A stretch of DNA of 64,000 nt from Saururus chinensis (GCA_035235625.1 CP141149.1:27893753-27957752), one strand, 5' to 3'; positions 13,524 through 27,259 are shown, counted from the stretch's first letter. Numbers and translations: made by a program. The notes: a model not told the origin generated them from the letters alone.

Positions 13524-15590
13524 TGTAACACCCCGACCCGAGTTGGGGTCCGAAAATCTTTAATTGAAAATTTTCTTTTTAAAATAAAAAAATATCATCT
13601 ATGTGCGAAAGGTATAACATTTTTCTACACACTAAACGTTGCTACAAAACTCGTTGTGCGTAGGTCAGAACAAAATTTAATTTTAAATTTACTTAGATCA
13701 TGTCAACGTTATTTTACCGTTGGTTGCCTACGTACATATTGGATAACATCTACAAAATTATTTCAATATGATCATATCAATCCAAACATAGTTCTACCTA
13801 ACAACTATTACATGTTTCAGCCATCACAAAATCATATACATTAAAATATGTATATCCTTATATCCAAGTACATCATTCGGAGTCAAACTGAAATCTCATA
13901 AACCATTAGAGTCACACATAATTTCATAAATAGTCAGTGAGATAGAAATTTCATAAATCATTTGAGTTAAACAAAAGTTAACAAATCAACGAAATTACAT
14001 ATCTCACTATATCACAAAATAGAGTATAACAAAATAAAGTAAATTGGATCACATCATATCATATCAGGTTTCATCCAACCATATCATATCATATTATACC
14101 AGACCATAGCATATTAGATCAAACAAAGCATTTAAGAGCAGATGGGATTAAAGCAAAACATATCTAAGCAAATCGAATCAAAACATATCAAAATATATCT
14201 GGTCATAGCAGATCGAATCGGAACATATCAAAATATATCTGATCATGACAAATTATATATCTTAATTAGTATATTAATATCACTAATTAAGATGCACATG
14301 TATATAAGTAATTTAACATCATAAGTTAACTACTTATGATGCCCATGTATTCTTGTACTTATATTAAAACATAATGTCAGAAATGCTTACTCCTCTGAAA
14401 TACCAAAAGTAGCAATGTTCAGAGTTGCTCGTTTCATCAGGGTGTCTTCCTTTCGCATTTAGACATGGCGGGCAGAATCTCCTCTAACTCTGGTATATCT
14501 TTCTCATTACATCCGAAAGGTGGCAAATAGAATATCTCTTTAACCCGAGACACTTTACACTTCATGTGGAGGGAGACATAATCTCCTCTACCTTGTGATA
14601 CTTCTCTCTCTATAGACTCGTAGGCAATAGACAGACCTTCCCCTTACTTGGAAACTATTTCATCTTTTGGCGCACATAAGTTGCGGATTAAACATCCCCT
14701 TAACCCGAGGATGTTTCTCTCATTGTGTGGCCCTTCGGTAGAAAATAAAGCATCACCTACTCTTGGCCACCTCTCTCATTGTGCCCCGATGACGGAGGAC
14801 AGAGCCCCCTCTTGCTCCAAGCTACTTCTTTTTCTTCGGTGCTCGAGGGCGACAGACATAGCCTCCTTTTGGCTCAGGATGTTTCGTCCTTATTTGGTCA
14901 CCAAATTAAAGAATGGACATCTCCATTGCGTATAGCACACTTAATTTAGTTAATAACACCTTTTAAATAGACTAAATCAAACTCATAATGATTAAAAAAT
15001 ATATAAAATAATCCCTCTAGAAGAAAACCCTTAAAAGCCCTTAAATAGGCTTCGATGCTATGAAAATCGCAACACTGCGCCATGTTAAACCACGGTGCTG
15101 GTAGAACGACGACATGCACGTAGCGGGTGTGCTTCACGCATGTGAATCCAGTGTGCTACCGCACATAAGTCCAACCCGCAACATGCGGGACTGCAATTTG
15201 CACACATCCATCACTCGCCTTGCGGCCGCATCGCGCACTTATGGCCTTTTTTTTACTTATCTTCAAACACAAGTATCTTTTTATCCTGTACTCTAATTCG
15301 TGCGTTCTTGGTACCGTTGGGCTAGTATTGACGAGCCCTTCAATACTAAACCACTTAATGTACTTTATCCCTCTCTTTTCAAGCAAGTTCCATATATAAG
15401 ATACATTTTTCAAGGTCGTGACTTTCAATCCCGACTATTTTGCAATATTTTTGATTTGTTATGCTCGTTTCTTCGAGATCTACCCATATAAGCAGGTTTC
15501 ATCCTTTGAAATCCTCTAAAACTTATCCAAAAATTGTCTAATTACCCTTAACCCCTTGAGTTAGACTTAATTGAAAAATAGGGTGTTACA
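13524..15590. mobile_element. Solo-LTR-like element, family A, old copy (TSD TAAAC)
   Basis: The element starts TGTAACACCCCGACCCGA and ends GGGTGTTACA, and is flanked by a perfect 5 bp duplication TAAAC (13519-13523 and 15591-15595). TG...CA ends with a 5 bp duplication are the mark of LTR retrotransposon integration. There is no gag-pol, primer site or second LTR, so a solo LTR is the simplest reading. It shares its order of motifs with 46483-48766, including 'gttggttgcctacgtacata', repeated 'gg.ggacagaatctcctc' modules and 'gagcccttcaata'. It is far richer in A and T, consistent with age and C-to-T decay. The ends also form a 10 bp inverted repeat. Confidence 0.85.
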
Positions 15591-16194
15591 TAAACGTAAA
15601 TTAGTGAGAGTGAGCCCACTATTGGTTAACCCGATAGCACAAACTCATATTCTTGATGAGAATAAAGTAGCATCACCATCAGGATCAAGTCACATGGACC
15701 TTTAACTATTTCCAAAATTAGGTATGAATATTTCCTACATTGAAGGGAAATATGGGTAGTAAACTGGAATCATAGGTAGTTATTGAAGTTTCCACTCATG
15801 CCCAACAGCTACCCTTTCATGTGTAGGTCTCTTCCTCATCGGATCATCATGATAGTTGAGGCAAGAATTAGCCTAAAAAACTCTATTCCTCTTTTTTTTT
15901 AAAAAAAAAAATTGTTTCTTGCCCGCAAAACTTTTTTTTGTCTCATTGAATTCAATTCTACAATCAGTATATGGTACACTCCCTTTTTCCATCAATAGTT
16001 CATCTCTTACCATTTTGTTTTCATCTCTTACCATTTTGTTTTCGTTCACAAACTTCCATTTGTAGACATCTAGCCCAATCGCAAATTTGTCCAATACAAA
16101 AATATTCTCGTATTGAAGGGGGTAGAGCTAGGTCGATCCCAACTAAGCAAGGTGTAGTCAAATGGGCCAATGCATAATCAAGTTGATCTGGGTA

Positions 16195-18263
16195 TAGGGG
16201 TGCTAATGAGTTGAGCCATCTCATCAAGCAAAGGTGCCTCGACTCAACTCGAATATGGTTTAACTCAAAGTGGCTCAACTTGAACTTGAATTTTAGTTGA
16301 GTTTGAGCATACCCTGGCTCTACTCAACTCGGCTCGAATAAAACTCGAACTCGACTCATACTCGAATTAAACTTGAATAAAATCCGTAAATATATTTTAT
16401 AATATATATAAATGCATATTGACACTTATGTATACATGTGTACAATTATCAATCCCAAATTACATTTATAACATATACATATATATTACAAATTTATATG
16501 TTATTAATGAACATATAATGTCTATGTATTGAGTATTGGCTTATATCACACATGATATATGTTTTTGAGAAGTAAACATTTAAATACACATTATACACAT
16601 ATGTCCATATGTGATATGCATTAAAATTTAGATATATCATATAAATAATATTTAATAAAATATATACATATATAGTACATCTGAGTAAAAAAATGGGATA
16701 TATAGTAGTACATATCAAACAATATGTCAATCATTAGACAATATGTTATGATAATGTTATTTACTATCTTTACATGTGAACAAAATTATGATATATCTTT
16801 TAAAATTTTCCATGAAGACTACTATTGGAATTCTTAGAAATTCAAATTTTACAATAATGTTATAAATATTTGTTAGCATTGAGTCATAGAGTATCTTTTT
16901 ATTCTTCATTAAATTAGGGTAATTCATATTTATTTGGGATGGGTCCAAGACATCAAGTTTCATGTTCCTACATACTAAAACTCGACTCAACCTTGCTCCC
17001 TAGCACCCCTACATATTACACATGATATTTAGAAGTAAATGTTTTAAAGAGACATAATAAACATATATTATATACGAGATATTTATTAAAATTTATATTT
17101 ATGTATAATAGAAATAGATGATATACATTCATCTATGATATCTCATATACACAATTGTAGTTAACCACAAAGACACTAAATTTTTTTGTTTGGTGGTTAT
17201 AGGATAATACTTGAAGTAAGAAGTTTTAATACAAAGATTTAGAAAATTTAGGTTAGAAAATAATAAATATATTTCGTACCAACCAAAAGAAGGTTGGAGT
17301 ATACAAAAGAGATTGTGATGCTACATATACATATAGTATATATGTGCTAATAATAATGACATGTTCATATAAAACTACTAAGAAATACATATAATACAAA
17401 CATATGAATACTTTAATGGTATGGAGGGAGTACTACATATGTGCTAATAATAGTGACATGTTTATAAGAATACTACTAAAAGATGCATATATGGTTAAAC
17501 ATGCAAACACAAGATATAGAATAACAACAAATAAAAAAAACTAATAAATAAGTAAATAATATTATTTATACTCTAGTTGTCTATTTATAAATTTATGAGC
17601 ATTTAGTAAATGATGGTAATTTTGTACAATATTGTATCTATGAATACTCCATTTGTCCTACATTTATAGCTCAATTTATTTTTAAAAATAAATTAAAATT
17701 AATTTATTTTAAAAAACCAAATGGAACTATTAATTTAAGACGGAGAGAATATTTGATAAAATTATTTTTGACCAAGCAATTAATATGTATATTGGTATGA
17801 TGAGGTATAAATATTAATTAAGTTTTTGCACTCATTTTCATGCATTAAAATATATGATCAATATAAAGAAGTACAAATATTATTTAAAATAACATGGGCC
17901 AAACATACAATTTTAATGACAGAGTGATAAAATTACATCTGATAAAAATATATATATTTAAATTATTAGAGCATCATATTTATTTGATAGAATACTTAAC
18001 ATAAAAGGTGTTGTAGGTGAAGTAGTTAAGGAGATTGTTCTTTTTGGCAACGTCATAGCTGAGCCAAATTCGAGCTAAGTTATGTGGTAACTATATACTG
18101 ATTTGAGCTCGAGTACGAGTCAAGTTTCTGGTTTTCTTCTTGAGCCAAACTCGAGTTGGATGATTGGTAGTTGGTAGAGTTTGAGTTGATCCAATACCCA
18201 AAACTTTGAGTTTGAGCTGAGCTATCAAAAAACTCGACTAAGCTCAACTAGTTAGCACCTCTA
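16195..18263. mobile_element. Non-autonomous hAT-type DNA transposon (TSD TCTGGGTA)
   Basis: The left end TAGGGGTGCTAATGAGTTGA and the right end, read inverted as TAGAGGTGCTAACTAGTTGA, form terminal inverted repeats. A perfect 8 bp duplication TCTGGGTA flanks them (16187-16194 and 18264-18271). An 8 bp duplication with a TAGGGGTG-type terminus is typical of hAT elements. Subterminal regions are rich in 'gagctcga/ctcgactc' motifs, and the interior is very AT-rich. No transposase reading frame is present. A second right-type end (CTAGCACCCCTA at about 17000-17011) lies inside, so the element may be composite. A Stowaway-like segment sits at about 17645-17755. Confidence 0.85.
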
Positions 18264-19460
18264 TCTGGGTAATATATAGCAGAACTGGGCAAAAAGGGGA
18301 AGGGAACACCTAACCTGCACAATACCAACGTAAAGTCAAGTAGGAGTATTTACTAGAGAAGTTTCTTATGATAAAAAGTAACTATCTATTTTTTCTTATA
18401 TATATATATATAGTGTTACTCGGCCAAGCTAAGTACTAGGCTTACTTAGCTTAAACTCAAACTGTTCAAGCTTGGCTCGAAGCTCGAATAAGCTCAAACT
18501 AAAAATCCATAGCTAAGCTCGAGCTCAACTACAATAAGTCAATCATGAACTTAGGCTTGACCTAGGCTAGAACTTAAAAAAATTGTAAAATATATCTAAA
18601 TATAAAGTATCACATAGTAAAATATTTTTAGTTCTAAATAATAACAAATATGCTTCAACATATATTACAATTGCACCTCAAACAACTTACTATAGTCACT
18701 AAGAAAAAATAAACTATAACAAATAAGTATTAGTTACAAATACTCCAAAATGATAGTTTTACTATTTTTCTCTCTTTACATGCATATAAATACTCAAAAA
18801 GATGCAAGAAATAAAAACCCATATAAGCAATATTACTATTTACTTATTCGTATATTCTTTTTCTTTACATGCTTATAAATCACTAAAAAAGATACAAAAA
18901 AACATAAACCCACATAAAAAAATTATTATTTACCCTTAATATAGTTAAAAAACGAGAAACATTTTGTAAATTGAAATTGGTCCCTTAATGGCATGCTTCT
19001 TTTAGAATATTATTAGGTATCTTAATTTGATATCACATTGACCATCTCTTTTATATTAATAGTTATATTTAATTATTTTAAACTCCAAATAGAGCTATTA
19101 ACTTGGAACAAAATTATTAGATTAGTATTTGTGTCTCCAAAATTTTTACTTTAAAATATATATATATATATATATATATATCATATTAAGAAATTTTACA
19201 TTCATTACAATTTAATAAGATATATATAATATATTATGCATATATAATACATAATATTCATATATATATATATATATATTTCTTAAATATATTATAAATG
19301 TATATTTAAATTAATATTTATCCAGTCCACAAAATAGCCCTTTTATTATTTTTTAACCCTCCCCTCGTGAGGAGACTGGAGAGTTAATGGAGAAAGGGCC
19401 TATTAAGCCCGTTCCCTTCCCCTTTTCAACGTGCCCTTAATTTCGACTCGATAATTGGAA
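18264..19460. other. Intergenic DNA with hAT-like fragment and AT microsatellites
   Basis: At 18420-18560 there is another stretch of 'aagctcgaataagctcaa' type motifs, a degraded relative of the neighbouring hAT ends. Simple (TA)n runs occur at about 19156-19182 and 19258-19279. The last ~100 bp should include the promoter of the endonuclease V gene. Confidence 0.5.
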
Positions 19461-19508
19461 TGACCGACAATAATAAGCTGTTCAGTTTTAACCATTTTTT
19501 CTACTCGA

Positions 19509-22500
19509 ATGAGCACCTCTGGCGAGAGACGTCTTTCATCAGATGGACTGAATTGGATAGAGTTACTTATTCAATTATTTTCCTTTCCGCACTCACTATT
19601 TACAATTCTCTCGTCTACAGCTCCGGCTCAAATTTTAGCTGCTCATTGCAATCTATCAGGGAACAAGAATCACTTAAAAGCAAAGTCGTCTTACAAGATG
19701 ATTTCCCCTGGACGGTGCCGGCAACGGAGCAGCCAAAGGGCAACAAAACGAACACCGGGGACGTTTTGAAGTATGTGGGAGGGGTTGACATAAGCTTCTC
19801 CAAGGATGACCCCGACAACACCTGCGCTGCACTCGTTGTCGTCGACCTTGAAGATGGTCTCAATGTGGTGTACGAAGATTTTGCACTTGTGAGACTGCAG
19901 ATCCCTTACATTTCCGGTTTCCTTGCCTTTAGAGAGGTACAAGAGAAGTTGTTTAGTTTATTGGATTTGAGTTGTCTGTAGTTCTTTTCCTCAGTATTGA
20001 TTTCCCTTGCTCTATGTGGTGATCATGTAGTGCTCTGTTGTATGGGAAAAAACCATTGTTGCAACCTATTTTACTAATAAAAATGCTGGCTATAATTTCT
20101 AATGCGTTGGGATTTTTAAGGTTTGATGGATTGTTTTGCTGCCCCTGTTTCAGGCTCCAGTTCTTATTGGGCTTCTGGATAGGATGAAGCAACGTGGCCA
20201 TCCTTTCTTTCCGCAGGTGATTGGTTGTTCGGTATAAATTTATGCATCCTTTTCGTTCCCTGGTGGTATGGTGGTTGTAGCTCTATTTTGACTAATCAGT
20301 GATTATGTGAACTCCTGATATTCATTCTGCAATTGCACAGTATTTAGGATTGCACTGGTAACACCTAGTTTACTCAATGATATGAGTCGTAGGCATAATT
20401 TAAATCAATTTGAGGATAAATCAATCAAAATTTTGCCAAGTTGTCGAATGTTTTATTACGAACCTCCTTATTCCATTCAAGTGAAGTGCAATTGTCATGT
20501 TTAATGTGAACCAATTGATACCAATATCTTCTACCCAAAATCTAAACAGAACCTTTTTTCCTTTACAACCAGCCTTATGTTAGACTGATTACATCAATAG
20601 CAGACCGGCTTTCATGCGAATTACATCTTAATGTTATAAAAAATATGCATGAATGAGATGTTTGAATAAAGTAATTATGAAATAGTAACTATGAGGAAAT
20701 CAATATAGGCTTTTATGTGACTTTCATTTGATAAGTAAAAAGCTGATGTTCAAACTTAGTAGTCAGTACACTTCAGTTTCATAATGGTTATCATGCTGGT
20801 CCATCTTTGGGATAGCTTGCAGTTTTTTATGGTAGCTTATTCATGTTCATATACGTACTTCTAAACTACTCCAGGATCTATATAACCAATCATTTGGATG
20901 TCTGTAACAGTGAATTTCATGATGTGGCAGGTGCTTCTTGTTGATGGCAATGGAATACTGCATCCTCGAGGCAAGTTATTGCACTTGTTTCTTCAAAATT
21001 AACTCTATGGATAATCCTAATATGTAATAAAATGAGAAAAAGCATTTCTCTCTTTCCCAGTCTTTCTGAGGACTGCCTCCTTCTCTGAAATGTATATCTC
21101 ATGGTTTCAATTAAGAGTATGAAAACACTTTCTTTTCCCTTGAATATATGTTTTGCATTTTAAAAATTATGGATGAGCAAAAACCTTTGAGACATTATGG
21201 TTGCTTGTAAATATGATAGTTGATGGCAGAGATGACGTGAAGCTACTTTTTGAGGATATTAAGCATAGTAGCAGAAGGTAGAGGAGGTGTTCACTGCGCT
21301 AGCGAGAATGGCATGGAAATTTAAACATATAACAGTAGAGCAGAATGGTGGTGTGAACTCTGTTTTGTCAGGTCAAAATAGTTTGAAGTCCATTTAAGTA
21401 CATATGCATAATTATTTGAAATAATTTGCAATTTGATAAATGCCATATCCTGTAAAAGAAGATAATCTGATTATGGAATCCTACCTAGGTAGATTTTACA
21501 AATGTTTTCTTTTCACTATTTTGTAATGTCAACACTTAAAATTTGCTAATACTAAATTATCTTATAGGCTTTGGCTTAGCTTGTCATCTTGGTGTGGTAG
21601 CGGATATACCTAGCATTGGCATTGGGAAAAATGTGAGTTACCCAGTTTAAAGTACTGCATGCCTACTAGCTGATACATTTAGCATGGGCAAAGGGAAATG
21701 TGATTGGATATAGATAGGTCGAAGTATTGCATATCTACCACTTTATAACACCCATTTACTTTTCATCATGCACAAATATGCTTGTTTTTTTCATCACATA
21801 TTTTTAACATACTGTTTTGGCTGCACTAAGTTGATAGTGCCATCTTTCCTTCCTTTTTTCCATTAAGTAATGTTTTGAAAAAAGTTAATGATTTTGCATA
21901 TGCAGTTTTTTGCCATGTAAGCATCGAGTTTTGAAAGATTGCGTTAAAATGTAAAAGAGCACTATCCAGCATTACCATCTAACATTACAATTGTGCAAAC
22001 ATTTTTTTGTTGTCAAACAAGGTAAATATGTTGATGCCAGCTTTGCACTAGAGAATGACTAGAGCAATTTCCCTCTGCACTTACCCGGTTCATGCATTCT
22101 AGATATGAGATCATCCTTTCAGTCATAACAAATGCGAATGGTTGAATTAAATCTTCATCGTTGTCTCCAAGTGGGATTAGTTATATAATGAGAAAAACCT
22201 GGCAGACTATGATAATATTTGGCACAGGCCTACTTTTGTATGTTTCTATTAATACGTGTGATTGACTTTTTATATTTAGGAGAAGATCTAAGCATGCATA
22301 GGAGTAGAAAAACGAAAAAAAATTATAGAGCCTTACATTAAATCACCAAAAAAAAGGACTAAGATTGTTTACTAGGTGCAAGAAAAGTATGATATATACA
22401 CTTCTTACCCCAATTTTTTGCATGTTAGAGTATCAGAATAGGTTTTCTAGAAAAATAGAAAAATATATTATCTGATTTATGAAGAAGTTTGTTTACTTCT

Positions 22501-25500
22501 TATCACCCATATATACTGCACAATTGTCACATCTGAAAATGTGCGTGGACTGTGGTAGTGTTAATTTTTAATTTTAAAATCTTGATCCTGTTTGATGCAT
22601 CAACAATCTTATAATCATGTTAACAATTAATTATCATGCTATTTATTGTAAAAAAATTGACGGATTTACACTATTGTCAATGTCAATTGTTAGTTGCATC
22701 ATGTGGATGGTCTCACTCAATCTGGAGTTAAACAACTTCTTGAAGCAAATTGCGGCAAAAGTGTGATCACTTTGGTTGGGGATTCTGGATGTGTATGGGG
22801 TGCGGTAAGAGAATTTGGTAGCAAGGAATTACTAAATTTGTTAGTTTGTAAAAGCTTAGAGTCAGTATTAGATTAGGAATGAAATAGAGGGGAAGAAAAT
22901 GAGAGAAAGGCGCATGTATCTTCTTAGAACTATTTTCACTTTGTTAAATGGAAAATGATATTCCTACTCCACTTTCTCTTCACCCAAAGCCTACTCCAAC
23001 CCATGATTGGATAGGGAAAAGTGAACCTTCCTGTTGTTAGGTGTGACTCACGCAGGAGTAGGCTTTGGTGTAGAGAGTGGATTAGGAATAGGAGCTTCCT
23101 TGTTTAATGTTTGTACTTGGTAGATAAATCAAAATTTTTGCCCTATGCATATAAGGGCCATGAGTTTAACTCTTTCCTTGGTCATCTACAACTTCTTTAA
23201 ACTAATAAAATAAAATTTTCTACAACATATAATGTTCACGTTTATATTAGATCATGGAAAGAATTTTGTCTTAAAGGCTAGACACTGCCCCTTGTTAAGC
23301 TAATGACTACTGGGTGCCTTTTTGTAAATTTGGTATGCACAAAGTGTTAGTTTTATCTTTATCAGGAGTAGACATGCTACCTCTAATTAATTGTATGCAA
23401 GCTAACATGATTTTTAAATTCAAAATTGTTTAAATAATAGGGTAAATTACAATTATGTCCTCTAACCTTGGTCAAACTAGACATTGATACCTCACCTTTC
23501 AAAGACTACAGGTACACAACCAGTTTTTTTGAGAAGATGAAAATACCCATCCCATTGCACCCTTCATTCTTCACCCCCTTTTGACATTGCCCAACCTCAC
23601 TGATGCCGGTCTTGACCTCTTTGGCAGGGCACCAAGGAGGCTGGGGGCAGGTTATATGGGCCGCCTGCTGTCCAAGCCTCCATGTTGTCCTGCCGTTGAC
23701 GCAAGGATGTACCTGCTCCTCTAAGCACAGGAGGTCCTTGTCCCCCTTAGGATTACAAGGTAAATAGTGTATAGAAGGTTGGATGAAAGAGGAGAAGAAT
23801 TAGATGAAGAGGAGTAGTAAAGACAAAGAGAAACTCATCTCTGCTCTTGCAAAACACACTACATATCTACTGTAGCAATAGGGTTTAAAACCAGATTACA
23901 ACTTTTGATCAAACTAGGAAAGTAGCAAGAAATAGTTTATAAACTAAGCTACAATAGTGAATTGAATTAAGATCTAATTAAACCAGGAATCCTAAGACTT
24001 TTTAAAATAGAACTATCCTAAACTAGGAAATTATGAGATTGAGAGTTTAATATCTAACTAGACGGCGATAATGAATCATTAGATTGTTTTTAAAACTAAT
24101 ATTTCATAGAAGTAATAATCAAGAGTTCTAGCCACTAAGTATAGGAATTTGTTTTGAAGTGGAATAAATAAACCTTAATACCTAAACATCATTCATGATC
24201 AATCTATCTATCAAACCAAACATCCACACCACACGAATACTCAAAGATTTAATGTGGAAAACCTAACTTGTGTAAAAAACCACGAAGACCTCAACAAGGC
24301 CAAATCAATGCATTAGCAAGACAGAAATTATAAGATAAAAAATAACCAACCAACCTCTAGACTTGACAAAAATACCTTTGTTCAATCCTCTTGTTGTTGG
24401 CCTTCAATTCATCCTCTTTAGAATCCTTGAATGTTTTTCTTCTTCTGGTAACTCAATCAAAAAACTCCTTTTATTGTTGATTTACATTTGAGATTCTTTG
24501 ACTCCTTCGAAGAATTTGTTGTGTCTCTTCTTTTATTTTATGTGTGAAAATCTTCTTTATTAGTTGTGCATTACCATGAATCTTCCATGAACAATTACTT
24601 GAAGCTTTTTGTGGACTCTCTAGAAAAGTAATGATGAAAGACTTCTCCTTTTCCCCCCAATATTTTCTAGGTTTTTCTCTATTAAAATTTGTTATACCTA
24701 AACCTTTATATAGGTCTCCAAGTTTGTTTGATTCATTTACTTCAACTAGGAATGAAATATCTTCCACAAAGGCTTATCTTAGGTAAATAAAACTGCTAGA
24801 AATGGATCATTTATTGTTTTCTTAGGGCATGGTACTTCGAGCAATCGATCTATCTATGAAGTGATTAATCGATAAACTTTTGGCTTCATTTTTCAAGAGG
24901 CTGAATCCGGTGTCGATTGATCTCTTACTGATGTGATCAATTGATTCATCTCTCTTGTGCAATAATTTATAAGCGATCGATTGATTCTTCTCTTCTGTGC
25001 AACAATTTATAAGCGACGATTGATTTGTCGCATTGTCTATTCCAACGAATGATTAATGACACTGTTTATTTATAGTTATATCACTTTTACCTTAAATCAG
25101 TCTAAAACTTCCAAACTCACTTCTGAAACTCTTGTAAGTGACTTTTGTATATGAATATATGCTTAATGAACCTCTTTTTAAATCAACATTCTTTAGTCTT
25201 CGGTTTTGATCTATAAGAACATGTATGTTTTTATTTTTTTAAGTCCATCAATTCTAAATCTGACTCGACTATAACTACATCTAGTCAAATTTTTAAAATT
25301 AATTACATATTCAAAGTTTATGATATAGTTTTGATCAACGAAATTAGCCAACTACATTATATATCACATATGTTCTTTCACAAGACTAGGAATCATAAAG
25401 CCAATTCAAATTAGAATTAATCAAAAGTAGGAAAATACGAAATAAGTAAATTTCTTCAAAATTCAATGGAGGCAATGCCAATGGAAGGGCATAATAGTCC

Positions 25501-26491
25501 TACACCCTCCCTTTATTGGGAGGGTTGGAAAAAAAGGGGTGTGAATTAGATGGGAAAAAACAAAGTGTGTAGAGGTAGTTGTTGAAAGGTGAGGGGTCTA
25601 TGTCTAGTTTTGACGAAGGTCAGAGGTGTAATCAACATTGTATCTAACTTTACTGCAAAGATTCATGTACATGAATTACTAAGTGATGTAAAAGTAATGT
25701 TGGTCTGATAAAAAATTTAAGTACTGATTCAAAATGAAGCACATATTCTGAGAAAATATGTTACACTAGTATAGCTGGTTGTCTTCATTTTTAATTTTTG
25801 CAATTATCTTGTAATGCTACTTACGTTGTGCGGACTTGTTTTATGATATTTTTTCAAGGCACTTAGGTCAACTTGTGGTTCTTCAAAGCCCATTTTTATA
25901 TCATCCGGTCACCGGGTATCACTGTATACAGCTATAAGAATTGTTAAAATGTGCTGCCAATACCGTGTACCTGAACCAATCCGTCAGGTATAATTACTTT
26001 CATCTTTCTTATTCCCTCTATCCTATATTAATTGCTCCATTTGGTTTTTCAAAATGAATTAATTTTAGTTCATTTAAAAAACCTAATGGAGCTATTAATG
26101 TGGGGTGGAGGGAGTACAATATACACAAATTGATATTGGTGATTATGATTTCATGCACAAAATTGTCATACAAGCTTTATCCATATATTTGGTAACACTT
26201 GGTTGGCCCTAATATGAGCGGTATATGTGACAAGATAATAGTTTCTTGAGCTGGTTTTTGTTACAGCAACTTGTAATTCACAACAAGAATTAAGATTTCT
26301 ATTTTGGTCATTTGTTAATTTTCAGAATTTTTTGCAAAGCTGGAACCATTTATAGGAATTCTGAATTGCTTAGGCATCATATACTGATAGCAAATGGATT
26401 TTACCCCTTTGTAACGTTTGATATGCAGGCAGATATAAGATCTCGAAGCTACCTCAATGAGCACGGCCATTTTGATCTAGATAGAGCGTAG
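19509..26491 (+). CDS. Endonuclease V family protein
   Basis: Eight exons are 19509-19561, 19660-19936, 20154-20216, 20931-20970, 21568-21632, 22694-22804, 25859-25987 and 26429-26491. All phases agree and give 266 aa, close to the usual plant length. Endonuclease V cleaves nucleic acid next to deaminated adenine (inosine). The metal-binding set is visible: Asp61 in GGVDISF, Glu110 in FLAFREAPV, Asp136 in LLVDGNGILHPRG and His221 in SSGHRVS, with the IGIGKN and LHHVDGLTQSG blocks between them. The N-terminus is inferred. An intron at 19562-19659 joins NWI to EEQESLKSKVVLQDDF, which fits the family better than the unspliced frame from 19460, whose first ~65 residues look unrelated. The fourth intron begins with GC. 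The sixth intron (3.05 kb) carries transposons. No damage is seen in the coding exons. Confidence 0.9.
20971..21567 (+). other. GC-AG intron in the endonuclease V gene
   Basis: The exon ends CATCCTCGAG and the intron starts GCAAGT, ending TTATAG before GCTTTGG. This is the only join that keeps the conserved HPRGFGLACH in frame: Gly145 is split as G|GC. The donor otherwise matches the strong consensus AG|GCAAGT expected for GC-AG introns. Confidence 0.85.
22950..23102. repeat. Small foldback repeat in endonuclease V intron
   Basis: The left arm 'attcctactccact...caccaaagcctactcc'-like sequence (about 22958-23000) is repeated inverted at about 23053-23100 ('ggagtaggctttggtg...ggattaggaatagg'). 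The short loop and lack of coding make it a MITE-like foldback. It lies just downstream of exon 6 of the gene. Confidence 0.6.
23434..25650. mobile_element. Long-inverted-repeat (MULE-like) element in endonuclease V intron
   Basis: The sequence at about 23440-23510, with 'cctctaaccttggtcaaact' and 'acctcacctttcaaagacta', returns as its imperfect reverse complement at about 25570-25645. The terminal inverted repeats are therefore about 65-75 bp, typical in length for Mutator-like or foldback elements. Ends resembling GGGTAAATTACAA are common in such elements (family knowledge). The interior has no transposase. A clear 9 bp target duplication was not found, so the exact ends are approximate. 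Confidence 0.6.
26010..26116. mobile_element. Stowaway-like MITE in last endonuclease V intron
   Basis: The left end TATTCCCTCTATCC and the right end, inverted as TACTCCCTCCACCC, enclose 107 bp that fold back along most of their length ('ttaattgctccatttgg' against 'cctaatggagctattaa'). TA sits at both ends, as expected for Tc1/mariner-type MITEs. Confidence 0.75.
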
Positions 26492-27259
26492 CGGGTCGCA
26501 TTCAGGTGTTGCTAAATCTCCTGGCACAAAGCATGCACACAAAATATTCATGTGGATATGCAGTGACTGCAAATGCAATAGTGCTGTACATGTGTGTTTC
26601 TTCAAAAATTCTGCATCTTGCCTCATCATTGATTATGCTATTCAGTTGGATGTAAATGTGTATGCAAATTCTAGTTAGTATCATACTAGAAGTTGACAAT
26701 TTTCTCGGAGAAGATGCTACTTTTTTTTTAGAAAATTATGATGTAATCACTACTGACTTATCACGGTATCTAACTGTAGGTTGCAACAGTCTCGACTAAG
26801 AAGAAGAGACGGCAAATTTTCTTGACTAGTGGCCAAATGTGTTTGTAGGGCATTGGTGTATTGTTTGAAGCATTGGAATGCGCACACAGTGGCAGAAGAG
26901 ACAGCATTAACTCTGAGGTTTGCACTTGCATTATGTTTCTAACGAAATTTGGATGTTGGCTTTGGGGGCCAATGTTTTGTCTTTGCAAGCCAGTTGAACG
27001 CCCATCAACTGCTTCTAGCACTTTATTTGACACTTCTAATCTGGCAGTCATAAAGAGCGAGGGTCACCTATCACCACACTAGTTTGCAATTTGTCGTCAG
27101 TGTGCATAATCTTTTTATGAAATAAACAGCATAAAGTAGTGTCAATTACAAGTTGCAAAACGGTGAACAGATTGATTCTAAGCCCTAATATTTTACACTC
27201 ATCGATTTGCTGGATGGTAGGAGAAATGTCATGCGACAAAATTATAAGACTCAAAGAAT

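Noticed and set aside
19460-19981. Unspliced 173-codon frame as the endonuclease V first exon
   Set aside because: Its first ~65 residues do not resemble the family and it runs past a conserved exon end at 19936. The spliced model restores the expected N-terminus.
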